A DNA stretch of 64,000 nt from contig CAVYRD010000023.1 in NCBI GenBank assembly GCA_963770865.1, forward strand, positions 57,045 to 121,044, given 5' to 3'. Of this stretch, positions 17,763 to 26,567 are shown one piece after another; the stretch's first letter is position 1, and every line of letters starts with the position of its first letter. Both the position numbers and the translations under genes were made by a program. A model generated the notes under the pieces. The model was given only the letters and a program-made list of their open reading frames with translations, did no database searches and was not told the origin of the DNA. Source of the stretch: Miltoncostaea sp963770865. GTDB lineage: Bacteria > Actinomycetota > Thermoleophilia > Miltoncostaeales > Miltoncostaeaceae.

Positions 17763-18404
17763 ATGCCCGCGAACCTGCGCTCCGACGCGCGCCGCAACCG
17801 GGAGAAGATCCTGGCGGCCGCGTCGGAGCTGTTCGCCGAGCGGGGCGCCGACATGTGCATGGACGACCTCGCGCGTCGCGCCGGGGTCGGCCACGCAACC
17901 GTCTTCCGCCGCTTCCCCAGCAAGGGAGACCTGGTCGTCGCCATGCTGGACGAGCGGCTGACCGCGGTGGCCGAGGAGATCGAGGCCGCCGCCCGCAACG
18001 AGGACGCCTGGAAGGGCCTCGTGGCGGCGATGACCGCGATCGCCGAGCGCCAGGCGAACGACCGCGGCCTGATGGAGGCGGTCGGGACCGACGTCTTCGG
18101 CTCGGAGCGTCTCCGCGAGGCGCGCGCCCGCGTGGTGACGCCGATGGACGGCCTGCTGCGCCGCGCCCAGGAGGCCGGCCAGGTGCGCGGCGACCTGGGG
18201 GCCCTCGACGTCTTCTTCCTGATCGCGGCGGCGAGCAAGTCGCTGCCGTGCAACTTCGAGATCCCCGGGCTCTGGCGGCGCTACCTCGGGGTCGTGCTCG
18301 ACGGGATGCGGCCCGAGGGCGCCTCGCCGCTCTCGCCGCCGGGTCCGAGCGTGGAGGAGTTCGAGGCCGCCGTCACGCGGCCGGACGCCATGTCGTCCGC
18401 CTGA
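17763..18404 (+). CDS. TetR-family repressor
   Basis: A 213-aa TetR regulator. The N-terminal helix-turn-helix is standard (REKILAAASELFAERG, then MDDLARRAGVGHATVFRRFPSKGDLV), followed by a helical ligand-binding domain with SETR-like C-terminal features (DVFFLIAAASKSLP). It begins 2 bp after the exporter stop and should bind the 16234-16259 palindrome. Its last 124 bp overlap the 3' end of the convergent marR gene; the extra C-terminal tail (ASPLSPPGPSVEEFEAAV) is low-complexity and may be the newer part. Confidence 0.92.
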   Translation: MPANLRSDARRNREKILAAASELFAERGADMCMDDLARRAGVGHATVFRRFPSKGDLVVAMLDERLTAVAEEIEAAARNEDAWKGLVAAMTAIAERQANDRGLMEAVGTDVFGSERLREARARVVTPMDGLLRRAQEAGQVRGDLGALDVFFLIAAASKSLPCNFEIPGLWRRYLGVVLDGMRPEGASPLSPPGPSVEEFEAAVTRPDAMSSA

Positions 18405-18850
18405 ATCGCCTTCGTGAGGGCCTGGAGCCCCGCGATGATCGCCGTCCGCTCGTCGGCGTCGAGGTGCGCCAGCAGCCGGCGCACGCGCGCCTTCACCACG
18501 TCGGTCGCCTCGTCCATCACCCGCCGCCCGGCCGGGGTGAGCACCACCGGGCGGCGGCGGCGGTCGCCCGAGGGGTCGGCGGGCGCGCGCTCGACCCAGC
18601 CCTCGCGCTCGAGCGCCTGCGCCATGCGGGTCGCCGTGCTCACGGCGACCCCGGTGGCCGCGCCGAGGTCGGAGATCGCGAGCGGTCCGCCCTCAAGGGC
18701 GAGCAGCGCGACGTGCTGGGGCGTGCTCATCCGCTCGCCCGCGGTCGCGCCCTGCTTGCGGCGCTCCTGGCGCGCGAGCACGAGCCGGGCCGCGCGGGCG
18801 CGCAGCTCGGCGAGCGCGTCGACGAGGGGCTCGAGGTCCGGATCGCTCAT
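18281..18850 (-). CDS. MarR-family regulator
   Basis: A 189-aa MarR protein. The winged helix is visible as STPQHVALLALEGGPLAISDLGAATGVAVSTATRMAQALEREGWVERA followed by the wing DPSGDRRRRPVVLTPAG. It is divergent from an MFS exporter with only 47 bp between them and a symmetric site in that gap. The final ~40 residues (after ADDMASGRV) lie antisense to the tetR gene and are low complexity. It is probably the repressor of the divergent exporter and of itself, relieved by a phenolic or drug ligand as in the family. Confidence 0.9.
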   Translation of the reverse strand: MSDPDLEPLVDALAELRARAARLVLARQERRKQGATAGERMSTPQHVALLALEGGPLAISDLGAATGVAVSTATRMAQALEREGWVERAPADPSGDRRRRPVVLTPAGRRVMDEATDVVKARVRRLLAHLDADERTAIIAGLQALTKAIQADDMASGRVTAASNSSTLGPGGESGEAPSGRIPSSTTPR

Positions 18851-18853
18851 CGT

Positions 18854-18866
18854 TTGTATGATGCAA
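18854..18866. promoter_or_regulatory. MarR-type operator between marR and the MFS exporter
   Basis: TTGTATGATGCAA has the symmetric pattern TTG-n-AT-n-AT-n-CAA, the classical MarR half-site spacing. It lies 4 bp from the marR start and contains a TATGAT that could be the -10 of the exporter, so bound repressor would block both promoters. Confidence 0.65.
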
Positions 18867-18897
18867 CTTTCTGACGGCGGGTGCGGAGGGGTGGATC

Positions 18898-20373
18898 ATG
18901 ACGGCTGAGGAGCACCGCGCGCGGCCGTCCGTGACGCTGGGTCTGCTCGCCGTCGCCTGCGTCTCCTACGTCCTGCAGCAGACGCTCGTCGTGCCCGCGC
19001 TGCCCACCATCCAGCGCGACCTGAACACGACCACGACCTGGACCGCGTGGGTCTTCACCGGCTTCCTGCTGACCTCGGCCGTCGCGACGCCGCTGCTCGG
19101 CAAGCTCGGCGACACCTACGGCAAGAAGCGGCTGCTGGTGATCGCGATGACGATCTTCGCGGTCGGCACCGTGGGCGCCGCGCTCGCGAGCTCGATCGCG
19201 CTCCTGATCCTGGCGCGCGCGCTGCAGGGCGCGGCCGGCGCCGTCTTCCCCCTCGCCTTCGGCATCGTGCGCGACGAGCTCCCGCCCGAGAAGGTCGGCA
19301 TGGGCCTCGGCTTCCTGTCGGCCACCTTCGGCGTGGGCGGCGGCGCCGGCCTGGTGCTGAGCGGCGTCATCCTCGAGAACCTGAGCTGGCAGTGGCTGTT
19401 CTGGATCGGCGCCCTCCCGGTCGTCGCGGCGCTGCTGCTCGTGTGGCGCCTGGTGCCCGAGTCGCCCGTGCGCACGCCGTCGCGCATCGACTACTGGGGG
19501 GCGCTCACGCTCTCCACCGGCCTGGCGGCGTTCCTGGTCGCGCTCTCCGAGGGCGAGCGCTGGGGCTGGCTGAGCGCCGCCACGCTCGGTGTCTTCGCGC
19601 TGTCGGCCGTCGTCCTCGTGCTGTGGGTCTGGGTCGAGCTGAAGGTGCCGCAGCCGATGGTCGAGATCGGGATGATGCGCGACCGCGCCGTCCTGTGGAC
19701 CAACGTCGTCGCCCTGATCGCGGGCTTCGCGATGTTCGGCACCTTCCTGCTGGTGCCGAGCTTCGTGCAGATGGGCACCGGCCTGCCGGCCGGGATCGCC
19801 GACCTCGTCCCCTACGGCTTCTCGGCCAGCGTGATCGTCGCCGGGCTCTTCCTGCTCCCGGCCTCCGCCGTGATGCTGGTGGTCGGGCCGGTGGGCGGGC
19901 TGCTGGAGCGCCGCATCGGCGCCCGCGCGCTCACCGGCATCGGCTCGGCCGTGCTCGGGGTGGCGGGCTTCATGCTCGCCGGGTTCCACGACAGCGGCTG
20001 GCAGATCGTGGTCTCGATGACCTTCATCGGCATCGGCGTCGGGCTCGTCTACGCGATGCTCGCCAAGCTGATCGTCAACTCCGTCGCGCGCGAGGTGACC
20101 GGCGTGGCGATGGGGATGAACACGGTCATGCGCACCATCGGCGGGGTGATCGGCGGCCAGGTGGGCGCCGCGCTGCTCAGCGCCATGACGATCCCGGGCA
20201 CCCCCGACATCCCGTCGGAGGACGCATTCACCACCATGTTCGTGCTGGCCGGGGTCGCGGCCTTCGTCGGCGCCCTCGCCACCCTGCGCATCCCGGGCCG
20301 GCGCGCCATGGCCGCCTCGCGGGCAGCGGCAGAGGCCGCCCCGAAGGTCCCGGTGGGCGCCGCGCGCGACTAG
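18898..20373 (+). CDS. MFS drug exporter, 14-helix
   Basis: A 491-aa major facilitator with LLAVACVSYVLQQTLVVPALPTI in helix 1, motif A in GKLGDTYGKKRLLV and the exporter motif in LSATFGVGGGAGLVLSGVI. About 14 helices place it with DHA2-like exporters. The ATG has a strong purine-rich leader (GGAGGGGTGG). It is divergent from marR across a shared operator. The stop overlaps the convergent repeat-protein gene by 4 bp. The substrate is unknown. Confidence 0.92.
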   Translation: MTAEEHRARPSVTLGLLAVACVSYVLQQTLVVPALPTIQRDLNTTTTWTAWVFTGFLLTSAVATPLLGKLGDTYGKKRLLVIAMTIFAVGTVGAALASSIALLILARALQGAAGAVFPLAFGIVRDELPPEKVGMGLGFLSATFGVGGGAGLVLSGVILENLSWQWLFWIGALPVVAALLLVWRLVPESPVRTPSRIDYWGALTLSTGLAAFLVALSEGERWGWLSAATLGVFALSAVVLVLWVWVELKVPQPMVEIGMMRDRAVLWTNVVALIAGFAMFGTFLLVPSFVQMGTGLPAGIADLVPYGFSASVIVAGLFLLPASAVMLVVGPVGGLLERRIGARALTGIGSAVLGVAGFMLAGFHDSGWQIVVSMTFIGIGVGLVYAMLAKLIVNSVAREVTGVAMGMNTVMRTIGGVIGGQVGAALLSAMTIPGTPDIPSEDAFTTMFVLAGVAAFVGALATLRIPGRRAMAASRAAAEAAPKVPVGAARD

Positions 20374-22395
20374 CGCTGAGGCGAGCGCAGGGCCGGGTCG
20401 AGGTCGGCCGGGTCGAGCGACCCGTCCAGCAGGTCGACGCCGGTGAGGCCGCCGTCCAGGTGCTCCACCAGCCAGCCGGCCCGCAGCACCGCCTCCTGGG
20501 CGATGCGCTGGTTGACGAGGAGCTGCCCGGCGGTGAGCGGCAGGCGCACCGGCGGGCGCGGCGCGGCGGCGGGCGGCGGGAAGGCGCCGACCGGCGGGCG
20601 CGAGGGCGTCGTGGTGCCGGTGATCGTCAGGCCGGGGGCGATCTCCGCCGCCGCGATCTGGCCGTCCACCACGTTCGCGCCGCCCAGCCTGCCCAGAAGG
20701 TTGCGGCCGGTGTTCGCGCGCCGCAGCGCGGCCTGGGCGATGCGCTGGCCGATGAGCAGCTGCACCGAGGAGAGCGCCACGCTCCCGCCGGTGCGCCCCG
20801 GCGGGACGACCAGGGGGGTGATGGCCCCGGGCGGAACCGTCGCCGAGGCCGTCCCGGCCACCGCGATCGAGGGGCCGAGGTCGGCGGCGCCGATCGACCC
20901 GTCGCGCAGGTGCTCGCCGCGGATCGCGCGCAGGCGCTCGAGCACCGCGTTGGTGCGCCGCAGCGCGGCCTGCCCGATGCGCTGGTTCACCAGCAGCTGG
21001 CCGGCGCTCAGCACGACCCGGCCGGGCGGGTCGGCGACCACGGCCTCCATCGTCGTGTTCGGCTCCGAGTCGGGGAGCGTCCGGTGCGCGATCAGGGTCG
21101 CGCCCGCCGAGCCCGCGCCCAGCGCGAAGTCCTGCGTGTTCTCGCCGGCCGAGATCTCCGCCGCCCGCGTCACCGCGTCGCCCGAGGAGACCCGCGCCAG
21201 CACCACGAGCGCGGCGCCGGGGCCGAGCGGATCGGGCCATGCGACGCTCGCCACCCGGCGCCGGTCGATGGCGGTCCGCATCGACGTGAGGCGCAGCACC
21301 GCGTCGCGCTCGAGCGTACCGAGCCCGCGCTCGGGCCCCCAGAGCCCGCTCGCCCCCGAGCGGCGGCGCGCCTGCAGGGCGGCGGCCCCGTCGGGGCGCG
21401 TGGTGAACGTGGCCCACGCGGCCACAACGTAGCCCTCGGCGTTGACGGCGATCGCGGGGAAGCCCGCCGAGCCCCGGCCGACGTCCTCGGTGGGGGCGAA
21501 GGCCGCCGTGCCGGGGGCCCGCACGGCCGCGTGGATGCGGTCGCCCTCCTGCCAGGCGGCGGCCGTGTACCCGCCCGGCGAGGCCTACAGCGCGGGCCCG
21601 GCCGCCACGGCGAGCTGATGCCCGGCGGCGGAGAGGGTCTCCACCGGCCCCCAGCGGTCCTCGCCGGGCATCCCCCCTGCGCGGCCGACGCGGGTGACGA
21701 CGCGCACCGGAGCGACGCGCTCCCGGTCGGCCGAGTCGGCGGCGCCGGGCCAGCCGATCACCGTGTCGCCCCAGGCGCCGACCGATACGACGGGCTCGGC
21801 GGGCGCCGACGGGTCGGACACCACCCCCGCGGCCTGGAGGTCGAGGGGCGGGTCGGCGTCCCACGACCCGGCGCGGAAGGCCCCACGGCGGGCCGTCCAG
21901 TGGCCCGCCGGGTCGCGCTCGGCCCAGGCGATGACGACCCCGCCGGACGGCGCCGCGAGGGCGGCGGCGGTGAAGCCCGACGACGCGGGCGGCGCCGGGA
22001 GCGCGGTGAAGCCCGCCGCGGCCGGGCCGCGGACGAGGACCCGGATGCCCGCCGGCCCGCGCCAGGCCACGAGCCGCCGGCCGTCCTCGCCGATCGCGAC
22101 GACCGGCTCCGTCCCGGCGGCCGGCACCTCCGCGGAGACGCGCTGCGCGGGCGCCCAGGCCCCGGCCGCCGACGTGCGGACGCGGACCACGACGCCCCGG
22201 CGCGGCCCGGCGTTCGCCACCCAGGCGGCCACGGCGCGGCCGTCGTCGGCGACGGCCACGGACACGCCCGTGGGCACGTCGGCGAGGGGCGCGACGGGCT
22301 CGCGTGGCCGTGATCGGCCGCTCCGCCGCGACCGCCGTGGGGACGGCCGCCGCGCACGCGACGACCGCGACCGCGAGGGCCGTCCGGGTCCGCAT
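20370..22395 (-). CDS. Secreted protein with three 79-aa C-terminal repeats (in-frame TAG and one frameshift)
   Basis: I do not recognise this family. ATG 22395 opens a signal peptide (MRTRTALAVAVVACAAAVPTA) with a leaderless-type -10 upstream. Near 22305 the frame shifts by one base and continues PTGVSVAVADDGRAVAAWV, a repeated motif in which each ~50-residue unit pairs VAVADDGRAVAAW-like strands, suggesting a beta-propeller or similar beta fold. At 21585-21587 an in-frame TAG interrupts an otherwise continuous reading (AVAAGPAL stop ASPGGYTAAAW). The C-terminus contains three repeats spaced exactly 79 residues apart. With both defects corrected the protein is about 674 aa and extracellular. 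Whether the TAG is real decides if this is a pseudogene. Confidence 0.6.
20373..21011 (-). repeat. Three protein-level repeats of 79 aa
   Basis: Counted from the Met at 21524, units begin at residues 172 (LSAGQLLVNQRIGQAALRR), 251 (LSSVQLLIGQRIAQAALRR) and 330 (LTAGQLLVNQRIAQEAVLR). Each has a helical QLLxxQRIxQxAxxR core, then a basic helix, then an LxDGxIxxADLxP-like turn and a Pro-rich spacer. The spacing is exactly 79 in both intervals. Confidence 0.8.
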
Positions 22396-22403
22396 GGTGC
22401 GCG

Positions 22404-22409
22404 AGCCTA
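22404..22409 (-). promoter_or_regulatory. -10 hexamer TAGGCT for the repeat-protein gene
   Basis: Read on the minus strand, TAGGCT ends 8 nt before ATG 22395. It supports that start and a leaderless transcript. Confidence 0.4.
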
Positions 22410-22454
22410 CGAGCAGGGGCCGCGGCGCGGCCAGCGCCCCGGGTCAGGCGAGGG

Positions 22455-23686
22455 TCAGGCGCTCTCCATGGAGACGATCTCGGTGGCCTGCTCGGCGGGC
22501 GGTGGCGCCACCTCGTACGGGATGACCTCGGGGAACGCGCGGCGCCCGACCGCCAGCACGAAGGCCGCGATGGCGACCGCGACGCACGAGAAGATCGTGA
22601 GCGTCGCCGTCAGGCCCATGGCGTCGGCCATGTAGCCGAGGGCCACGGTCGGCATGGTGCCCGCGTAGGCGCACATGTAGAGGAGCGACATGAGCTTGCC
22701 GCGCTCCTCGATCGGCACGATCGTGCCGCAGATGACGGTGCCGCCGTAGAGCAGGAAGCCGTTGGTGAGGCCGATGATCGTCGCCGCGGCGAGCACCAGC
22801 CAGACCGTGTCGAGCTGCGACGAGGCGACGATCAGGAACGACAGGAGCGACGACGTGGAGACGCCGATCATCAGCGCCGTGCGCGGGTCGATGCCGCGCA
22901 CGATGAACGGGGCCACGCCGCCGAGGGCGAGCGTGAGGAAGCCGATCAGGCCCACGACCGCCACGTTGTGCACCTGGAGCGTGTCGAACACGAAGATCGG
23001 CACCACCGAGAGGAACGTGCCCTCGATGAAGCTCATCATGAAGATGGCCGGCGCCACGAAGGTGAGGAACCCGAGCGCCTGGCCCTGGGGCACGCCGATG
23101 CGGATGCGGAAGGGCCCCGGGTTGGCGGTGCGCCGCAGCGTCTCGGCGGCGGTCGCCACCACGACGATCCCCGCGAGCATGACCGCGGCGTGCACCTTGA
23201 AGGTGAAGTGCAGCGGGTTGGGGCCGTACTGGGCCGCGATGCCCGCGAGCCCCGGGCCGAGGCCGAAGCCGAGGCGGAAGAACACGCCGGCGAGGGCGGA
23301 GGCCAGCGCCTTGCTCGCGGGCCGGGCGTGGTCCACCACGAACGCCGCGCCGACGCCGAGGAAGCCGCCGATGGCGAGGCCCTGCAGCACCCGGCCCGAC
23401 GAACAGCGTCGGCACGTTCTCGGCGAATGCGAAGGTCAGCGAGGCCAGCATCATCGAGCACCATGGCCGGGATCAGGAGGCGCTTGCGGCCGAGGCGATC
23501 GCTCAGGTTGCCCGCGATGAGCATGGTCGGGCAGACGGTGACGGTGTAGGTGACGAACAGCAGCGTCGCCGTCGCCGTCGAGATGCCGAAGTGCTCCTTG
23601 TAGAGCGGCAGCAGCGGCGTGAGGGTGCTCGTCCCCATGGTGAGGACGAAGAGGCCGAAGAGGGCCTTCCATGAACCCGACGTCAT
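22455..23686 (-). CDS. MFS transporter, DHA1/YNFM type (two apparent +1 frameshifts)
   Basis: A 12-helix exporter of about 410 aa. ATG 23686 starts MTSGSWKALFGLFVLTMGTSTLTP. Motif A is in AGNLSDRLGRKRLLIP. The frame changes after PAMVL (about 23458) and again after LFVG (about 23397), each time by one extra base; the joined reading gives MLASLTFAFAENVPTLF then LQGLAIGGFLGVGAAFV, a typical DHA1 sequence. The remaining helices are intact. It is divergent from a TetR gene with a palindrome between them. The double indel within 60 bp looks like sequence error, although true inactivation is possible. Confidence 0.75.
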
Positions 23687-23705
23687 GCCGGGCAAGATAC
23701 CAAAC

Positions 23706-23723
23706 GGTTCAGTTCACTAAACC
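23706..23723. promoter_or_regulatory. Imperfect TetR operator between the DHA1 exporter and tetR
   Basis: GGTTCAGTTCACTAAACC is an imperfect palindrome (seven of nine base pairs match) in the 61-bp gap between the divergent genes, 20 bp upstream of the exporter start and just ahead of the tetR -10 box. Confidence 0.5.
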
Positions 23724-23735
23724 TGCCTCCGTTGG

Positions 23736-23741
23736 TAGCCT
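23736..23741 (+). promoter_or_regulatory. -10 hexamer TAGCCT for tetR
   Basis: TAGCCT ends 6 nt before GTG 23748. It fits a leaderless transcript starting beside the operator. Confidence 0.45.
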
Positions 23742-23747
23742 GGGCGC

Positions 23748-24359
23748 GTGAGCACGACGCGCCCGCCGACCCGCGACGCCGCCGCCCGCCGGACGGGCCG
23801 CCCGCGCTCGGCCGCCCTCGACGCGGCGATCCTCGACGCCGCCCTGCACCTCCTCCAGAGCGAGGGCTACGCGCGGATGAGCATGGACGGCGTCGCCGCC
23901 CGCGCCGGTGTGAGCAAGGCCACGATCTACCTGCGCTACGACGGCAAGGCCGATCTGGCCACGGCCGCCCTCGCCCACCTGCGCGAGACCGGCCGCCCGG
24001 CGCCCACCGGCGACCTGCGCGCCGACCTGGTGGCGCAGCTGCGCCAGCTGCGGCGCAACGCCGAGCGTGTCGCGGCCATGCCGCTGATCGGCACCTGCCT
24101 GATGGAGGAGCAGCACACGCCCGACCTGCTGCGCCTGTTCCGCGAGCGCACGCTGCAGCCGCGGCGCGAGCTGCTGCGCCGGATGCTCGGCGAGGCCGCC
24201 GCCGACGGCCGCATCGCTCCCGACGGCGACATCGACGCGGCCGTGGACCTGATGATGGGCGCGTACCAGTCCCGCTACATCTCCGGCGAGCGCTTCCCGG
24301 CCCGCTGGGAGGAGCGGATCGTGGACGCGCTGCTGCGGGGGCTGGGCACCCCGGCCTAG
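23748..24359 (+). CDS. TetR-family repressor
   Basis: A 203-aa TetR protein with the DNA-binding stretch AALDAAILDAALHLLQSEGYARMSMDGVAARAG followed by VSKATIYLRYDGKADLA. The C-terminal domain resembles the TetR_C class found with efflux pumps (MGAYQSRYISGERFP). It is divergent from the DHA1 exporter and most likely represses it through the 23706-23723 site. The ligand is unknown. Confidence 0.92.
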   Translation: MSTTRPPTRDAAARRTGRPRSAALDAAILDAALHLLQSEGYARMSMDGVAARAGVSKATIYLRYDGKADLATAALAHLRETGRPAPTGDLRADLVAQLRQLRRNAERVAAMPLIGTCLMEEQHTPDLLRLFRERTLQPRRELLRRMLGEAAADGRIAPDGDIDAAVDLMMGAYQSRYISGERFPARWEERIVDALLRGLGTPA

Positions 24360-24360
24360 G

Positions 24361-24366
24361 TAAGCT
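24361..24366 (+). promoter_or_regulatory. -10 hexamer TAAGCT for the aminopeptidase
   Basis: TAAGCT begins just after the tetR stop and ends 7 nt before GTG 24374, so the peptidase probably has its own leaderless promoter. Confidence 0.45.
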
Positions 24367-24373
24367 GCGGCGC

Positions 24374-25585
24374 GTGACCGACGCCGCCGCACAGCGCCTC
24401 GAGGCGCTCGCCCGCCTCGCCGTCGAGGTGGGGGCGAACGTGCAGGAGGGCCAGGTGGTCGGCGTCAGCGGGCGGCCGGGCCAGGAGGAGCTGGTGCGGG
24501 CGATCGTCGCCGCCGCCTACCGGCGGGGCGCCCGCTTCGTGGACGTCTCCTGGTTCGACCCCCACGTGAAGCTCGCCCGGCTGACCCACGCCGCCGGGGA
24601 CACGCTGGAGTGGGTGCCGCCCTGGTATGCGCAGCGCATCCAGGAGATCGGGCGCCTTGGCGGCGCGACGATCGCGCTGGCCGGGCCCACGGCGCCGGGG
24701 CTCTTCGACGACGTGGATCCCGAGCGCGCCGGGCGCGACCGCCTGCCGTCGGTGCGCGAGGGCATCGAGGTGATCATGAGCGGCGCGGTCAACTGGACCG
24801 TGGTGCCCTGCCCCAACCCGGAGTGGGCCGCGCTCGTCTTCCCCGACCTCGCCCCCGGCGACGCACTCGAGCGCCTCTGGACCGAGATCTCGCACATCTG
24901 CCGGCTCGACGAGCCCGACCCGGCCGCGGCCTGGAGCGCCCGCGGCGCCGAGCTGCGGGCCTCGGCCGAGCGGCTCACCGCGCGCCGGCTGTCCGCGCTC
25001 CACTTCGTCGGCCCCGGGACGGACCTCACCGTCGGCCTGCTGCCGGGCTCGATCTGGGTGGGCGGCGGCGACCACCGCGCCGACGGCCTCGACCACCTGC
25101 CGAACATCCCCACCGAGGAGGTGTTCACCACGCCCGACCCGTCCCGCACCGAGGGCCACGTCACCTCCACCCGGCCGCTCGACGTGGGCGGCACCGTGGT
25201 GAAGGGCCTCGCCGTGCGCTTCGAGGGCGGCCGCGCGGTGGAGATCACGGCCGACGCCGGCGCCGACGTGCTGCGCGGGCGCGCCGCCGTTGACGAGGGG
25301 GCCGCGCGCCTCGGCGAGGTCGCGCTGGTGGACGGCAGCGGGCGCATCGGCCCGCTCGGCACCGTCTTCTACGACACCCTGCTCGACGAGAACGCCGCGA
25401 GCCACATCGCCCTCGGCGCCGGCTACCCCAAGGGGGCCGAGCCGGGCGAGGCGGAGCGGATCAACCGCAGCGAGATCCACATCGACTTCATGATCGGCGG
25501 CCCCGAGGTCACCGTCCTCGGCGTGGACGCCGACGGCGACGGCGACGAGTCGGTGGTGCTCGAGGGCGGCGCCTGGCGCGACTAG
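24374..25585 (+). CDS. M29-family aminopeptidase (AmpS/aminopeptidase T type)
   Basis: A 403-aa metallo-aminopeptidase. The C-terminal half holds the family metal ligands: PNIPTEEVFTTPDP (Glu-Glu), the ASHIALGAGYP His, and SEIHIDFMIGGPEV (His and Asp). The N-terminal half carries QEGQVVGVSGRPGQEELV, the conserved substrate-domain start. The length matches the family. It releases N-terminal residues in the cytoplasm as a dimer with two Co/Zn ions. The start GTG is chosen from the -10 placement; no better upstream start exists. Confidence 0.92.
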   Translation: MTDAAAQRLEALARLAVEVGANVQEGQVVGVSGRPGQEELVRAIVAAAYRRGARFVDVSWFDPHVKLARLTHAAGDTLEWVPPWYAQRIQEIGRLGGATIALAGPTAPGLFDDVDPERAGRDRLPSVREGIEVIMSGAVNWTVVPCPNPEWAALVFPDLAPGDALERLWTEISHICRLDEPDPAAAWSARGAELRASAERLTARRLSALHFVGPGTDLTVGLLPGSIWVGGGDHRADGLDHLPNIPTEEVFTTPDPSRTEGHVTSTRPLDVGGTVVKGLAVRFEGGRAVEITADAGADVLRGRAAVDEGAARLGEVALVDGSGRIGPLGTVFYDTLLDENAASHIALGAGYPKGAEPGEAERINRSEIHIDFMIGGPEVTVLGVDADGDGDESVVLEGGAWRD

Positions 25586-25598
25586 CCGTCCGGCGGGG

Positions 25599-26492
25599 CT
25601 ATTCCCGCAGGCCGAGGTCGATGCGCGCCTGGGGCAGGTCCTCGGGCCAGACCCAGAGGCGGGCCCAGCCGGGGACGTCGGCCCAGTCGAAGCGCCCGCG
25701 CAGGCTCAGGTCGCGCAGGTCCACGCAGTGGCGCCGGAAGGCCGCGGCGGTCAGGGCAGCGGGGTCGGGCTCCTTGGGGCTGCCGCCGAGCTTGACGCAC
25801 ATGCGGTACTCGTAGGCGAGCAGCAGGCCCTCGCCGAACTCGGCGCGCGCGCCGAGGGGCATCTCCCAGGCGGTGCGGGCGGCCGCGATGGCGCGGTTCA
25901 TGTCGTCGTTGCCCGGCAGCGACGGGTAGATCGGGAAGAACGCGCCCCAGCCGGTGCGGACCTGCTGGAGGTTGAACGTCTCCCGGCGCGGGTCGTCCTT
26001 GGGCGGCAGCTCCGCCTTGGAGTACCAGGGCGCGAGGTAGGCCAGCAGGCGCGCGTTCTCGTCGAGGAAGGCGCCGGTCGGCATCACGGCCAGGCGCCGC
26101 CGGCCGCCGTCGGCCAGCGCCAGCCGCAGGTCCAGCGCGGCGGCGAGCTCGGCGCTCGCGCGGTTGGCCGCGTCGATGTGGCGCCGTGCGGCGTCGGCGT
26201 CGAGGCGGCTGATGAGGTACGCGGCCATCGCGTCGGGGACCTGCGGGAACATCCCGGACTCCAGGCGCTGCCGGCAGCGGTCGAGCTTGGGCTGCGCGAT
26301 GGCCGGCGAGCCGGCGTAGCCGGACTTCTCGGGCGTGTCGACCGAGACCATCCGCACCGGCTCCTCGATCGTCACCGTGTCGCCGTCGCTCTGGCGCAGC
26401 AGCGTGCGGTCGTCGGTGCGGATCGTGGCGCGGCGGACGTGGAAGTCGACCGTGACGGCCGCCGTCCGCGCCGCTCGCGAGCCCGTGCCCAT
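25599..26492 (-). CDS. Staphylococcal nuclease-like domain protein
   Basis: A 297-aa protein whose first 130 residues resemble an SNase OB-fold: DTVTIEEPVRMVSVDTPEKSGYAG contains the R-x-x-x-x-DTPE signature around the Ca2+ site. The remaining 170 residues (GRRRLAVMPTGAFLDENARLLAYLAP, then LPPKDDPRRETFNL) keep the second part of the fold with insertions, and the C-terminus is extra. There is no signal peptide, which is unusual for a thermonuclease. Catalytic arginines are not all identifiable, so nuclease activity is uncertain. A TAGCGT -10 lies 6 nt before the ATG. Confidence 0.6.
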   Translation of the reverse strand: MGTGSRAARTAAVTVDFHVRRATIRTDDRTLLRQSDGDTVTIEEPVRMVSVDTPEKSGYAGSPAIAQPKLDRCRQRLESGMFPQVPDAMAAYLISRLDADAARRHIDAANRASAELAAALDLRLALADGGRRRLAVMPTGAFLDENARLLAYLAPWYSKAELPPKDDPRRETFNLQQVRTGWGAFFPIYPSLPGNDDMNRAIAAARTAWEMPLGARAEFGEGLLLAYEYRMCVKLGGSPKEPDPAALTAAAFRRHCVDLRDLSLRGRFDWADVPGWARLWVWPEDLPQARIDLGLRE

Positions 26493-26498
26493 GCGCCG

Positions 26499-26504
26499 AC
26501 GCTA
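26499..26504 (-). promoter_or_regulatory. -10 hexamer TAGCGT for the SNase-like gene
   Basis: Read on the minus strand, TAGCGT ends 6 nt before ATG 26492. It fits a leaderless transcript. Confidence 0.4.
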
Positions 26505-26567
26505 CGAGCGCGGCGCCGGGCCGGGCATCCCTCGGTCGAGGGTCGCCGCCGCCCCGGGCGGCGGCTC

